Source of the DNA: Acidobacteriaceae bacterium TAA 166
GTDB lineage: Bacteria; Acidobacteriota; Terriglobia; Terriglobales; Acidobacteriaceae
DNA length: 64,000 nucleotides
Assembly: GCA_000421065.1 (NCBI GenBank)
Contig: ATWD01000001.1
Location: forward strand, 1,852,001 to 1,916,000
Direction: 5' to 3'
A model generated the notes under the pieces. That model had not been told where the DNA came from, did not search any database, and saw only the letters and a program-made list of their open reading frames with translations. The position numbers were made by a program, and so were the translations under genes. Positions 8,683 through 19,004 of this stretch are shown here, one piece after another (within the stretch, counting starts at the first letter, position 1; the number at the start of each line of letters is the position of its first letter).

Positions 8683-10005
8683 CTAAGCCGGAGGCTGCAG
8701 AACCGGACTCGACACCGTAGTCTGCGAGACATGGCCTTCCTGCGCCCCGGTAAATGCCTCAACGAACAAGACCGTGCCTTTGAGATCTACATAAGTCAGG
8801 GTCATGACCCGCCCTTCCAGCGTCACATTCACGTGGCCGTTCCATCCGGCATAGCTTCCATCCCCGATAGGGTACTGCGTCGCCTGGTCCAGCCCTCGCG
8901 GATCCTGAAACGCCAAAGGAGCCTTCTTTCCCGAGCTCTCGGTCTCCACCGGCATGCCCCCATGGCCCAGGCATCGCCCGTAGCAGGTGACGTTCTTGTC
9001 CGGCGAGTAGAGATCGTAGATCGAGAGACGATGCTCGTGGCCCCAGATCCAGACCACCCTCTGGTCGCCGAAGAACTCCTTCAGTTGCTCGGCCGGCTTC
9101 GGGTAGGCCTGCTCATAGACGCTGTAGTACTGGTGGTGCGACAGCAGCAGCGTCGCCTTGCGGCGGCTCGCGGGCTTCACGGTCTCGCGCAGCCAGTCGA
9201 TCAGATTGCCTTCGAGCCTGCAGTCGGCCCCAACCCACGAGATGTCCCTGATCCCCGGAATCGATCCCAGGAACGGCAGCCCCACCGAGTTGTAACCGGT
9301 ATCGAGCCCAAGGATGCGCCAGTGGTCCGACTCCAGGCAGAAGTAACTCGCCCTCTGCTTCTGTCCCGTGCCGGTTTCACAGCAGCCCCTGGAACCGATC
9401 ACCTCGGTGAAGTAAGGTCTGCCGCCACCATACATCTCGTGGTTTCCCGGAAGGGCGAACGTGCCCACGCGGCCCGGCGGGAAACGAACCGGGGTGTATG
9501 GATTACCCGCGACCCGGACTCCCAGAAAGTTCTCGCGAACCTCGGTCTCGTCACCGACGTAGTAGACATCGCCAAGATGGACGGTATAGTCCGGCTCAAA
9601 CGCCCGCATCTGCTGACAGACATCGTAAGCCTCCGCAGTCCCAGTCCCCCAGTCTCCGACGATCGAGAGCTTGACCGCATCGCCTGCATCTGCGGCTCTC
9701 AAGGAGTAGACCCCGGTATCGTCCTTCGGATAGACCGGATAGGGCTTGAACTTCTGCCGAAAGACCCCCTTCAGGTAGTCCCGAATCCAGGGCCAAAGGT
9801 TGTCGGTAAAAAAGGCGGAGAGCTTGGGAAAGTTAGTCTCCGGCGCAAGCTGCACGGCCGCCTTCTGCAGGTGAGCCAGCCAGCGCGTCCTCCCCACCAC
9901 AGGCAGATTGCTGGACCGGGCGATCTTGAGCGGCTTGAACCGCCTTCCATCTCTTTCGTTGTGAGGCATCGCTTCCTTCGAATGCGGCTTGCGGCTTCTC
10001 ACCAC
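8683..10005 (-). CDS. Calcineurin-like metallophosphoesterase
   Basis: 440 residues with the full set of metal-binding motifs in order: VGDWG, LGDVYYVGD, LPGNHEMY, LSHHQYYS and WGHEHR. These build the dinuclear metal site of the calcineurin-like superfamily. No signal peptide or membrane helix is apparent, so it is probably cytoplasmic. A ~100-residue N-terminal extension and a C-terminal beta-rich tail (VTLEGRVMTLTYVDLKG) flank the catalytic core. The substrate is unknown; purple-acid-phosphatase-like and nucleotidase roles are both possible. The start at 10005 is uncertain, and an internal ATG 13 codons in (MPHNERD) is an alternative. Confidence 0.85.
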   Translation of the reverse strand: MVRSRKPHSKEAMPHNERDGRRFKPLKIARSSNLPVVGRTRWLAHLQKAAVQLAPETNFPKLSAFFTDNLWPWIRDYLKGVFRQKFKPYPVYPKDDTGVYSLRAADAGDAVKLSIVGDWGTGTAEAYDVCQQMRAFEPDYTVHLGDVYYVGDETEVRENFLGVRVAGNPYTPVRFPPGRVGTFALPGNHEMYGGGRPYFTEVIGSRGCCETGTGQKQRASYFCLESDHWRILGLDTGYNSVGLPFLGSIPGIRDISWVGADCRLEGNLIDWLRETVKPASRRKATLLLSHHQYYSVYEQAYPKPAEQLKEFFGDQRVVWIWGHEHRLSIYDLYSPDKNVTCYGRCLGHGGMPVETESSGKKAPLAFQDPRGLDQATQYPIGDGSYAGWNGHVNVTLEGRVMTLTYVDLKGTVLFVEAFTGAQEGHVSQTTVSSPVLQPPA

Positions 10006-10096
10006 TATGTCTCATAGCTTCATCGAAAAGAAAATAAAAGACACCTGCCGTTCCCACCTCCGCCGGATCCAACAGCGCAGAACGGGAGACGAAGAC

Positions 10097-10143
10097 GATG
10101 GCCTGCCGGCCGGGCCCCACGCGCAGTGGGCCCGCGCGCCAGC
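10097..10143. repeat. Short form of the dispersed palindromic repeat
   Basis: GATGGCCTGCCGGCCGGGCC followed by CACGCGCAGTGGGCCCGCGC is an imperfect hairpin of the same family as the long copies. It sits between two minus-strand genes. Confidence 0.65.
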
Positions 10144-10180
10144 GTATGTCTTTATCCCCCAGAGAATTTGTCGATACCGC

Positions 10181-12445
10181 CTAACGGTCAGGTGTCATCC
10201 GGCTAGCCTGCTCGACCGTCCCCTTCGTCGCGCTTAGCCCTTCAGCATACTTCGCCACGCCCTTATAGATGCTCTCCGCCACCCTCTCCCGGTAGTCGGA
10301 TTGGCGTAGCTGCTCGGCATCCCTGGGATTGGTCACAAACGAGATCTCCGCCAGGATCGATGGCATGTTCGCACCGATCAGCACCACGAACGGTGCCTTC
10401 TTCACCCCGCGATTCTTCAGACCGGCATTTCCTCGCTGCAGCCCGGAGTAAAGCGACGTCTCCACATCCGCGGCAAACTCACGCGATTCGCCGATCTTCT
10501 CCTTCAGCGCGATCTTCTTCACCAGGTCGCTCAGCTGATAGATCGACTGGTTGCTCACCGCGTTCTCACGCGCCGCGACCTCGAGCGCATCCGGCTGCGA
10601 GGTGAAGTTCAGGTAGTAGGTCTCGACCCCCCGCGCCGAAGGATCGCTCGAAGAGTTGGCATGGATTGAAAGAAACAGGTCCGCCTGCGCCTTGTTCGCA
10701 ATCGCGGTGCGGGTCTCGAGCGGGATAAACGTATCGTCCGAGCGGGTGTAGATGATCTCCGATCCCAATCTCTCGTGCAGCATCTTGCCCAGGCGCAGCG
10801 CCACGTCGAGCACGACGTCCTTCTCCTCCAGGCCATCGACGCCGATGGTTCCCGAGTCGTGTCCGCCGTGGCCGGCATCGATCACGATCCGGCCGATCTT
10901 CAGCCCCAGCGCCCGCACCAGCGAGGTCTGTCCGTCCGCGGTCGGAACCGCCGCGCGCGCCGGAGCCGCCGGATCCAAAGGATCCACCTGAGTCACCTTG
11001 CCGCGCTTGCCCTTCCGAGCCCCTCCCGCCGAACCGCCCGCATCAGGAACCACCGCCGAGATCGGTTGCGAGGTCGGCACGCTGGTCGCCTCCACCTTGC
11101 CCGGCTGCTCGCTCAAGGCCGCAACCTCAGTCGTCGTCCCGGCATTGCTGCTGGCAACCGCGTTCGGAACCGGCCGGCGCGTGGTCGGCCTGGCCTCCGA
11201 TGCAGTCCGTGGAGCCGGAGATTGCGGTTCGGCCTCTCGAGTATCCGTCTGGGCCTGAACCCCGGCCGGAGGAGGAGCAGCCTGTCCTGCGACCTGATTG
11301 GGCTGTCCGCTTCTTCCGTGAATGTCAATAATCAATCGGTAGGGGTTCGGCAGAAGAAAGGCCGAGTATTCGGTGACATCGTTGACGTCGAGAACGACCC
11401 GGGTGACGTCGTTCGAAAACTGTGCCGCGCGAATCTTCTTCAGAAAGCCATCGTCGGTGACGGCGAAGCTCTTGCCCACCAGCTCCTGCGCCAGCCGCGT
11501 GCCATGCAGATCGAAATAGATGCGGTCCGGGGTCGGCACCCTCGCCGCCTCGTAGGTCACATCGTCTCCCAGGTCGATAGCGACGCGGGTGTAGTTCGGG
11601 GTCGACCAGTGCCGGATTCCCGAGACCTGGGCATAACCGCCGCCGCCTTTCGTGGATAGCGAGGTTCGAGCCACATGTGAAGGACCGGGTTGAATCCCCG
11701 AGCCGGCAGTCGCCGGTGGCTCCGTCGTAACCCGACTTACCTCAGAGTCCGTCGGCGCCAAGGGAGCCAGCAAAGAGGAGGACACCGTCTGCTCCTCTTT
11801 GGCTGCTTTGCCTGACACTTTATCTGGCTTGGCAGCCTTTGCCGCATGCGGCGCCGCGCTCAAAGGCGCGACCTGGCGATGGGTCGCGTCCACCGAGGCG
11901 ATCCCGGCCCTGGCCTCCTCCGCCTGCTCGCTGCGCGGATACTGCTTCACCAGCTGCGCATATCGCTCGCGGGCCGAGGCCGTGTCGCGAAGATCGTTCT
12001 CGTAGATCTGCCCCTCGGCCAGCAGCGCGGCCACGCGAAGCGAGCTGCCCGGATACTGCTGGCGCAGAAACTCGTACTGCGCGATCGCATCCTTCAGGCT
12101 CTTCGAATCGTTGAAGTCGCGGCCCTCTTCGGCGAGCAGTTCGGCGACCGCGTTGACCGAAGCCGGAGCGTACTTATTCTGCGGGTCGTCGTGATAGATC
12201 TCGCGAAAACGATCCATCGCGCGCGTATAATCGGGACGTTTGCGGCTGCCTTCGGGAATGGCCTCGAGCGCATCGCGGCCTTCGGAGGCCTTCTCCCAGG
12301 GGGTAAGCTCGACCGTACGCCTCTGGCTCTTCCCACGGGGTACCGCCTTCGAGACCGTCTCACCGACGCCTCCGGCACAGCTGAGCCCCACGGCGCAGAT
12401 CGCGCACCACATCCCCAACCTTCGCAGCTTGTTGCACACGGCCAT
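10181..12445 (-). CDS. N-acetylmuramoyl-L-alanine amidase with AMIN domain and N-terminal TPR-like region
   Basis: 754 residues. A signal peptide (CAICAVGLSCAGGVG) is followed by a TPR-like helical region (about 50-170: YTRAMDRFREIYHDDPQNKY, YEFLRQQYPGSS, YAQLVKQYPRSEQ). An AMIN domain (about 285-385: RVAIDLGDDVTYEA..., YRLIIDIHG) comes next, then a ~120-residue Pro/Ala/Thr-rich linker and an Amidase_3 domain (about 515-740). Zinc ligands are visible in IDAGHGGHDSG, LAEISFVTN and SIHANSSSD. It cleaves the amide between MurNAc and the stem peptide, probably during septation; AMIN domains target such enzymes to the envelope. The TPR front end is unusual compared with AmiC (~415 residues) and may recruit partners. 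Confidence 0.92.
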   Translation of the reverse strand: MAVCNKLRRLGMWCAICAVGLSCAGGVGETVSKAVPRGKSQRRTVELTPWEKASEGRDALEAIPEGSRKRPDYTRAMDRFREIYHDDPQNKYAPASVNAVAELLAEEGRDFNDSKSLKDAIAQYEFLRQQYPGSSLRVAALLAEGQIYENDLRDTASARERYAQLVKQYPRSEQAEEARAGIASVDATHRQVAPLSAAPHAAKAAKPDKVSGKAAKEEQTVSSSLLAPLAPTDSEVSRVTTEPPATAGSGIQPGPSHVARTSLSTKGGGGYAQVSGIRHWSTPNYTRVAIDLGDDVTYEAARVPTPDRIYFDLHGTRLAQELVGKSFAVTDDGFLKKIRAAQFSNDVTRVVLDVNDVTEYSAFLLPNPYRLIIDIHGRSGQPNQVAGQAAPPPAGVQAQTDTREAEPQSPAPRTASEARPTTRRPVPNAVASSNAGTTTEVAALSEQPGKVEATSVPTSQPISAVVPDAGGSAGGARKGKRGKVTQVDPLDPAAPARAAVPTADGQTSLVRALGLKIGRIVIDAGHGGHDSGTIGVDGLEEKDVVLDVALRLGKMLHERLGSEIIYTRSDDTFIPLETRTAIANKAQADLFLSIHANSSSDPSARGVETYYLNFTSQPDALEVAARENAVSNQSIYQLSDLVKKIALKEKIGESREFAADVETSLYSGLQRGNAGLKNRGVKKAPFVVLIGANMPSILAEISFVTNPRDAEQLRQSDYRERVAESIYKGVAKYAEGLSATKGTVEQASRMTPDR

Positions 12446-12560
12446 CGCAGTCTCAGTTTAAGAGTCCCACGTGCCGGCCCTGGATGGAAACGGTGGCGGG
12501 TATTCCCCGCGATACCCCCACGAAGGATGTAAATGTTGATGAACCCTGAAGAAGAATGAT

Positions 12561-12797
12561 GCTGGCCTGCCGGCCTTGCCCACTGCGCTGGGCCGCCCCC
12601 CCCCAAACGAAGACCTGTTTGTGGGGACCCCGGTACGGGCGGTCACTTCGTGACGCGTATACCGGCAACGCCCGGGGCCTCCCTTCGGTTCGGCGCAAAC
12701 ATCTTCGCAAGCGACCAACGGGAGCCCCACCCGAAGGGCAAATACGCGTCACGAAGTGACTGCCCCACGCGTAGTGGGCCCGGCCGGCAGCGCCAGT
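12561..12797. repeat. Dispersed fold-back repeat, long copy
   Basis: This is a ~237-bp copy. GGCCTGCCGGCC at the left and GGGCCCGGCCGGCAG at the right are inverted ends. Inside are GGCGGTCACTTCGTGACGCG, CAAGCGACCAACGGGAG and CACGAAGTGACTGCCCCACG. It fills most of the 381-nt gap between the amidase and alaS. The rest of that gap (12446-12560, 12798-12826) shows no gene. Confidence 0.85.
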
Positions 12798-12826
12798 CTT
12801 TACCCCTCAAAACATGCCGACACAGC

Positions 12827-15511
<2,685 letters not shown>

Positions 15512-15550
15512 AAGATAAAAGTTTATCAGTGCAGTGGCCCGGAGAGTTGA

Positions 15551-16384
15551 ATGCGTATCGTCTCGGTGATTCTCTTATTTATTTCCTTAGCATGCTGCAT
15601 GAATGCGCAGTCCAATGAATGTCGTAGTCTTGGGGCTCAGGATGTGCAAATGCCTGCTTATGCTCCCATCGCTCGAGCGGCGCATATTGAAGGTATTGTC
15701 CGATTCAAAGTTGACTTGTCGCCAGATTTGAGACCGGAGATCACACTTCTCGAGGGATCAAAATTTCTGGAAGGGTCAGCAAAGGCATTTCTTGAAGTGC
15801 GCCGATATTGGTGGATGACAGAAGGGAAGCACGCTTCTTGCACCTATACCGCTTCGATTGAATATCACATCCTCCAATCCGCATCGGGTGAGGCGAACAA
15901 CCTATACAGGGTTACGACGTTAGGCTTGAGCCACACAATCGTCGAAATCCAACCCGTCAAACCGACATGCATGGATTGCATAAACGAAACTTGTCCCGCT
16001 CAACGCGTGAAGGAAGCCCAGCAACCAATTTATCCGCCTATAGCAAAAGCCGCACGTGTTTCGGGTGATGTCACTGCATGAATCGAATTCAACAAAAGCG
16101 GTAAGGCAATCAAGATTGACCAATTTATCGGACCCAAATTGCTTCAGCGTGCTACAGAAGATTATCTGGACTCATGGTCAGTCTCATCGCTGCCACTATT
16201 TATGGATAGATGCTACTTAACTGTTTTTCTGAGCTATCAACTAAATGCGGCTAACGCAAATCCTCCCGAGACTAAAATGTATAAGGCAGATGACACTCAC
16301 ATTCTCATCGAAGCCTACCCAATGATGATCTCCGATCCTTCCGCGGAACTGGGTAAACACAGGAAGCACTTCTTGATATTTTGA
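15551..16384 (+). pseudogene. TonB-domain exported protein interrupted by an in-frame TGA
   Basis: The frame opens at ATG 15551 with a signal peptide ([14 protein letters not shown]) and two repeats of a TonB C-terminal-like unit (YAPIARAAHIEGIVRFKVDL and YPPIAKAARVSGDVTA). A TGA at 16079-16081 falls inside the second unit. The same frame then continues without a stop through IEFNKSGKAIKIDQF... to a TGA ending at 16384. The full product would be 277 residues. A single CGA-to-TGA change would explain it. It is therefore either a recent pseudogene, a sequencing error, or a 176-residue truncated protein. Base composition is lower in GC than the neighbours, suggesting transfer. Confidence 0.65.
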
Positions 16385-16409
16385 AGGTTTCAATTTTCAG
16401 ATGGTGAAG

Positions 16410-17210
16410 CTAAAGGCTGCGGATACTTCCGCCATCGACTCCCCACACCGAAGAGGTGACGTACGAGGCAAGATCGCTGGCGAGAAATACGATCACATTA
16501 GCGACCTCCTCCGGATTCCCCAGCCGCTCCAGCGGAAGCTTGCGCAGCTTCATTTCATGATCGACGGCCTGGCGAGGTGGCAGGTTATAGATCGAGGCCA
16601 GCCCTTCGGCGAAGCCTCCAGGGCGTGACCAGAAGGTGCTCCAGACGGGACCGGGAGCCACGGCGTTGACCCGGATCTTCGGACCCTCCGCCCGCGCGAG
16701 GCTCTTGGTGACCGCCAGCATCGCGGACTTCATCGCGGCATAATCGGCGGGTGCGGGCTCGGGCTGACGTCCGAGATCGGAGGCGTTGTTGACGATCGCA
16801 GCGCTCCCCTTCTGCTGCATCAGAGGCAGAAGACGACGCGTGACCCGCACCATCGACATCAGGTTAAGAGCAAACATCGCCTCCCACTGCTCGTCCGGAA
16901 TCTCGAGGAAGGGCTTGGGATCGCCGCCGCCCACGTTGTTGATCAGCACGTCGGGGCCTTCGGGAATCTGGCGCAGAATAGCGTCGAGACCGGCCTGCAC
17001 GCCTGCGGCGGTCGCAAGATTCGCCTCAGCCGTAAAGGCGTTCACTTCCTGCTCGCGTACCTGCCCGGCCACTTCGGCGAGACCTGTGACGTCATGATCG
17101 ATCAGGGCGACGTGCGCCTTCTCTCTGGCGAAGGCCATGGCAGTCGCACGCCCAATGCCGTTGGCAGCGCCCGTAATCAGGACGACCTTTCCAGCTAATC
17201 CAGTCTCCAT
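16410..17210 (-). CDS. Short-chain dehydrogenase/reductase
   Basis: 266 residues, classical SDR length. The Rossmann nucleotide motif TGAANGIGRA, the NNVGG motif (usual NNAG), the catalytic Tyr-Lys pair in DYAAMKSA, and PGPVWST after the catalytic region are all present. It uses NAD(P)H to interconvert an alcohol and ketone; the substrate is not readable. The gene ends 11 nt before the DUF429-type stop region, and the two minus-strand genes are closely spaced (start at 17210, upstream gene stop at 17221), consistent with an operon. Confidence 0.9.
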   Translation of the reverse strand: METGLAGKVVLITGAANGIGRATAMAFAREKAHVALIDHDVTGLAEVAGQVREQEVNAFTAEANLATAAGVQAGLDAILRQIPEGPDVLINNVGGGDPKPFLEIPDEQWEAMFALNLMSMVRVTRRLLPLMQQKGSAAIVNNASDLGRQPEPAPADYAAMKSAMLAVTKSLARAEGPKIRVNAVAPGPVWSTFWSRPGGFAEGLASIYNLPPRQAVDHEMKLRKLPLERLGNPEEVANVIVFLASDLASYVTSSVWGVDGGSIRSL

Positions 17211-17220
17211 GTCTCCCTCT

Positions 17221-18138
17221 CTATCTCATTCCCGGCCGCCAGGTGATTCCCTCGAGCCGCAACGTTTCATCTTTGGTTGCACGCAGCCGGGGAAATTCCT
17301 CGCGCCACCGCACCATCTCCATACAGCTTACGAGGGCATCGAAGGCGTCTTCGCTCGCCCGCGCCTTCGCGAGCACGGCTCGACCCAATCCAGCATAGAG
17401 GGGGTCGGCCTTCTTCTTTGCCGCGAGATACGCAACGCGGGCCTCGGCGTTGCTCTTCTTCACCGCGCCCGTCAGCAGGCGCGTATACATCTCGACCAGC
17501 AGGGGCTGCGGTTTTGCTCCATGCAGCGAGGCCGCCTCGAAGGGCCATACGCGAAATCCCGCCTCCCGCATGCGCAGAAGAAACGGCATCGCGCGCAAAC
17601 TTCCGGTTCCGACCGAGCCCGAGCCTCCGATCTGGAACGGCGACTTCGGCGTGATGCCGCGCACCTTGGCCGCGCGCGCAGCGTCCTCACCGGCCAGCTT
17701 CGGAGTCACCTTGTTCTCTACGTCGGTCAGGCGCAGCATGCGGTGAAGCTTCTCGCCGCAGAACTCCTCAGGGCGCTTGTGCGGGGCTCCCCAGAAGCGC
17801 ACGTCACGCGCAACCTCCTCGCACTCGCGGGCGAGCCAGCGCTCGCCCTGGCCGGCGGCTACTTTCTGCCAGAACTCGAAGACCGTGGCGCAGTTGTGTT
17901 CCGCGAGGAACCACGCCGGAAAGCTGAAGCAGCAGTCGATCGAGACCACCATACGCGGCGTCTCGCGGGAGAGCGCGGTCAGCCACTCCACCAGCTCCTC
18001 GCGGGTACGCCCGGCCTCGAGGGTCACCCGGCCTCCGCTCCCGCTTGCCGTCCAGACACCGGCCCAGATGTGCCTGCGCTGCCCGGCCACGTCCACACGG
18101 CCCGACCAGTCCACCGCGACGATTCGCTCCAGCTCCAT
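17221..18138 (-). CDS. DUF429-type predicted RNase H-fold protein
   Basis: 305 residues from ATG 18138 (MELERIVAVDWSG); the longer frame upstream is only the shadow of the small membrane gene on the other strand. The first strand IVAVDWSGRVDV, the second acidic strand VVSIDCCFSFP, and the C-terminal EDAFDALVSCMEM supply the acidic residues expected of RNase H-like DUF429 proteins. The nuclease role is predicted only for the family. It is followed 10 nt later by the SDR gene on the same strand. Confidence 0.62.
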   Translation of the reverse strand: MELERIVAVDWSGRVDVAGQRRHIWAGVWTASGSGGRVTLEAGRTREELVEWLTALSRETPRMVVSIDCCFSFPAWFLAEHNCATVFEFWQKVAAGQGERWLARECEEVARDVRFWGAPHKRPEEFCGEKLHRMLRLTDVENKVTPKLAGEDAARAAKVRGITPKSPFQIGGSGSVGTGSLRAMPFLLRMREAGFRVWPFEAASLHGAKPQPLLVEMYTRLLTGAVKKSNAEARVAYLAAKKKADPLYAGLGRAVLAKARASEDAFDALVSCMEMVRWREEFPRLRATKDETLRLEGITWRPGMR

Positions 18139-18211
18139 CCCTCCATCTTCCCATCTCGAGGGAACCTCAGGGCCGGAGCCTGCGTATCTCCGCCCGAGGA
18201 GAGATTCTCTG

Positions 18212-18403
18212 ATGCTGAAGCTACTGCTGTTTTGCCTCCTGCTCGTCACCTGCTGGCCTATCGCGATCGCAGCCGTGGTGCTGTATCCGCTGATCTGGCT
18301 GTTGCTGCTCCCCTTCCGCCTGGTCGGTCTTGTGGTGGGAGGAGCCTTCGCTCTGATCGCCGCGATCTTCTTCCTTCCGGTCAAGGTACTGCGTGCTGTC
18401 TAG
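18212..18403 (+). CDS. Small two-helix membrane protein
   Basis: 63 residues, almost entirely hydrophobic, with two predicted membrane helices (LLLFCLLLVTCWPIAIAAVV and LVGLVVGGAFALIAAIFF) joined by a short LPFR turn. A good Shine-Dalgarno (GAGGAGAG) lies 8 nt upstream of ATG 18212, and a strong hairpin at 18421 follows the stop. It is divergent from the DUF429-type gene. The function is unknown. Confidence 0.65.
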   Translation: MLKLLLFCLLLVTCWPIAIAAVVLYPLIWLLLLPFRLVGLVVGGAFALIAAIFFLPVKVLRAV

Positions 18404-18420
18404 GCACGATTTCTTTTAGG

Positions 18421-18450
18421 AAGGCGATGGCCCGGCCGGCCATCGCCTTT
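18421..18450. terminator. Bidirectional hairpin terminator, related to the dispersed repeat ends
   Basis: AAGGCGATGGC and GCCATCGCCTTT form an 11-bp stem around CCGGCCG, with A and T runs on the two sides. It lies between convergent genes (small membrane protein and recX). The stem sequence equals the outer tip of the dispersed repeats. Confidence 0.8.
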
Positions 18451-18452
18451 AG

Positions 18453-19004
18453 CTAAAAGCTCTCGCTCTCCAATGGTTCTTCAATCTCACTTATCTCAAC
18501 GTTCCACTCGCGCAGTACCTTGAAGATGACGCTCGCCGAAAATCCCGCACGCATCAGCCGGCCCATGATGCGCGCCGCCTGCTTCTTGGCATCGACTCCC
18601 TCCGGCTGCCGGATGCGCTTGCGGGCAATATATTCGCGAGCCAGCGCAACCTCGTCCACATCGTTATAGGCCACCTCCAGGGTGGAGGCGATCAGATCCT
18701 TGTGCACGCCCTTCTGCGCCAGGTCCTGCTGCACCCTCCTACGGCCAAACTTCTCATTCTCCTTGCGCAGTCGCGTGTAGTCGGCGGCAAAGCGGGTATC
18801 GCTCAGATACCTCAGCTCCTTCAGACGCTCGACCACGCGATCCATCGCTCGCTCTCCCGCCTCGCCCTCCTCGGCGCGGGTCTTCATCAGCCGCTTCAGG
18901 TCACGCACGGTGCGCATCTTGCGGGCCAGCGCTCCCACGGCATATTCAAATAGAGCCTCTTCGCTCAGGGGCTCCCTCGTCTTCTTCGTCCGCGCAAAGG
19001 TCAC
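18453..19004 (-). CDS. recX: Regulatory protein RecX
   Basis: 183 residues from a GTG start at 19004, whose G is also the last base of the upstream peptidase TAG stop (TAGTG), indicating translational coupling. The longer ATG frame upstream is inside the peptidase. The protein is built of three-helix RecX repeats: ALFEYAVGALARKMRTVRDL, LKELRYLSDTRFAADYTRLR and FGRRRVQQDLAQKGV. RecX caps RecA filaments and limits recombination. It is not next to recA here but downstream of a peptidase. Confidence 0.85.
   Translation of the reverse strand: MTFARTKKTREPLSEEALFEYAVGALARKMRTVRDLKRLMKTRAEEGEAGERAMDRVVERLKELRYLSDTRFAADYTRLRKENEKFGRRRVQQDLAQKGVHKDLIASTLEVAYNDVDEVALAREYIARKRIRQPEGVDAKKQAARIMGRLMRAGFSASVIFKVLREWNVEISEIEEPLESESF

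Noticed and set aside
8731..10017. Plus-strand 428-codon frame antisense to the metallophosphoesterase
   Set aside because: The minus strand has all metal motifs in order; the plus frame has none.
16079..16081. Selenocysteine codon at the TGA of the TonB gene
   Set aside because: No SECIS-like hairpin is apparent right after it and the residue is in a conserved TonB unit where Arg or another residue is expected.
18139..18384. N-terminal extension of the DUF429-type gene
   Set aside because: It is antisense to the small membrane gene and the conserved protein starts at ATG 18138.
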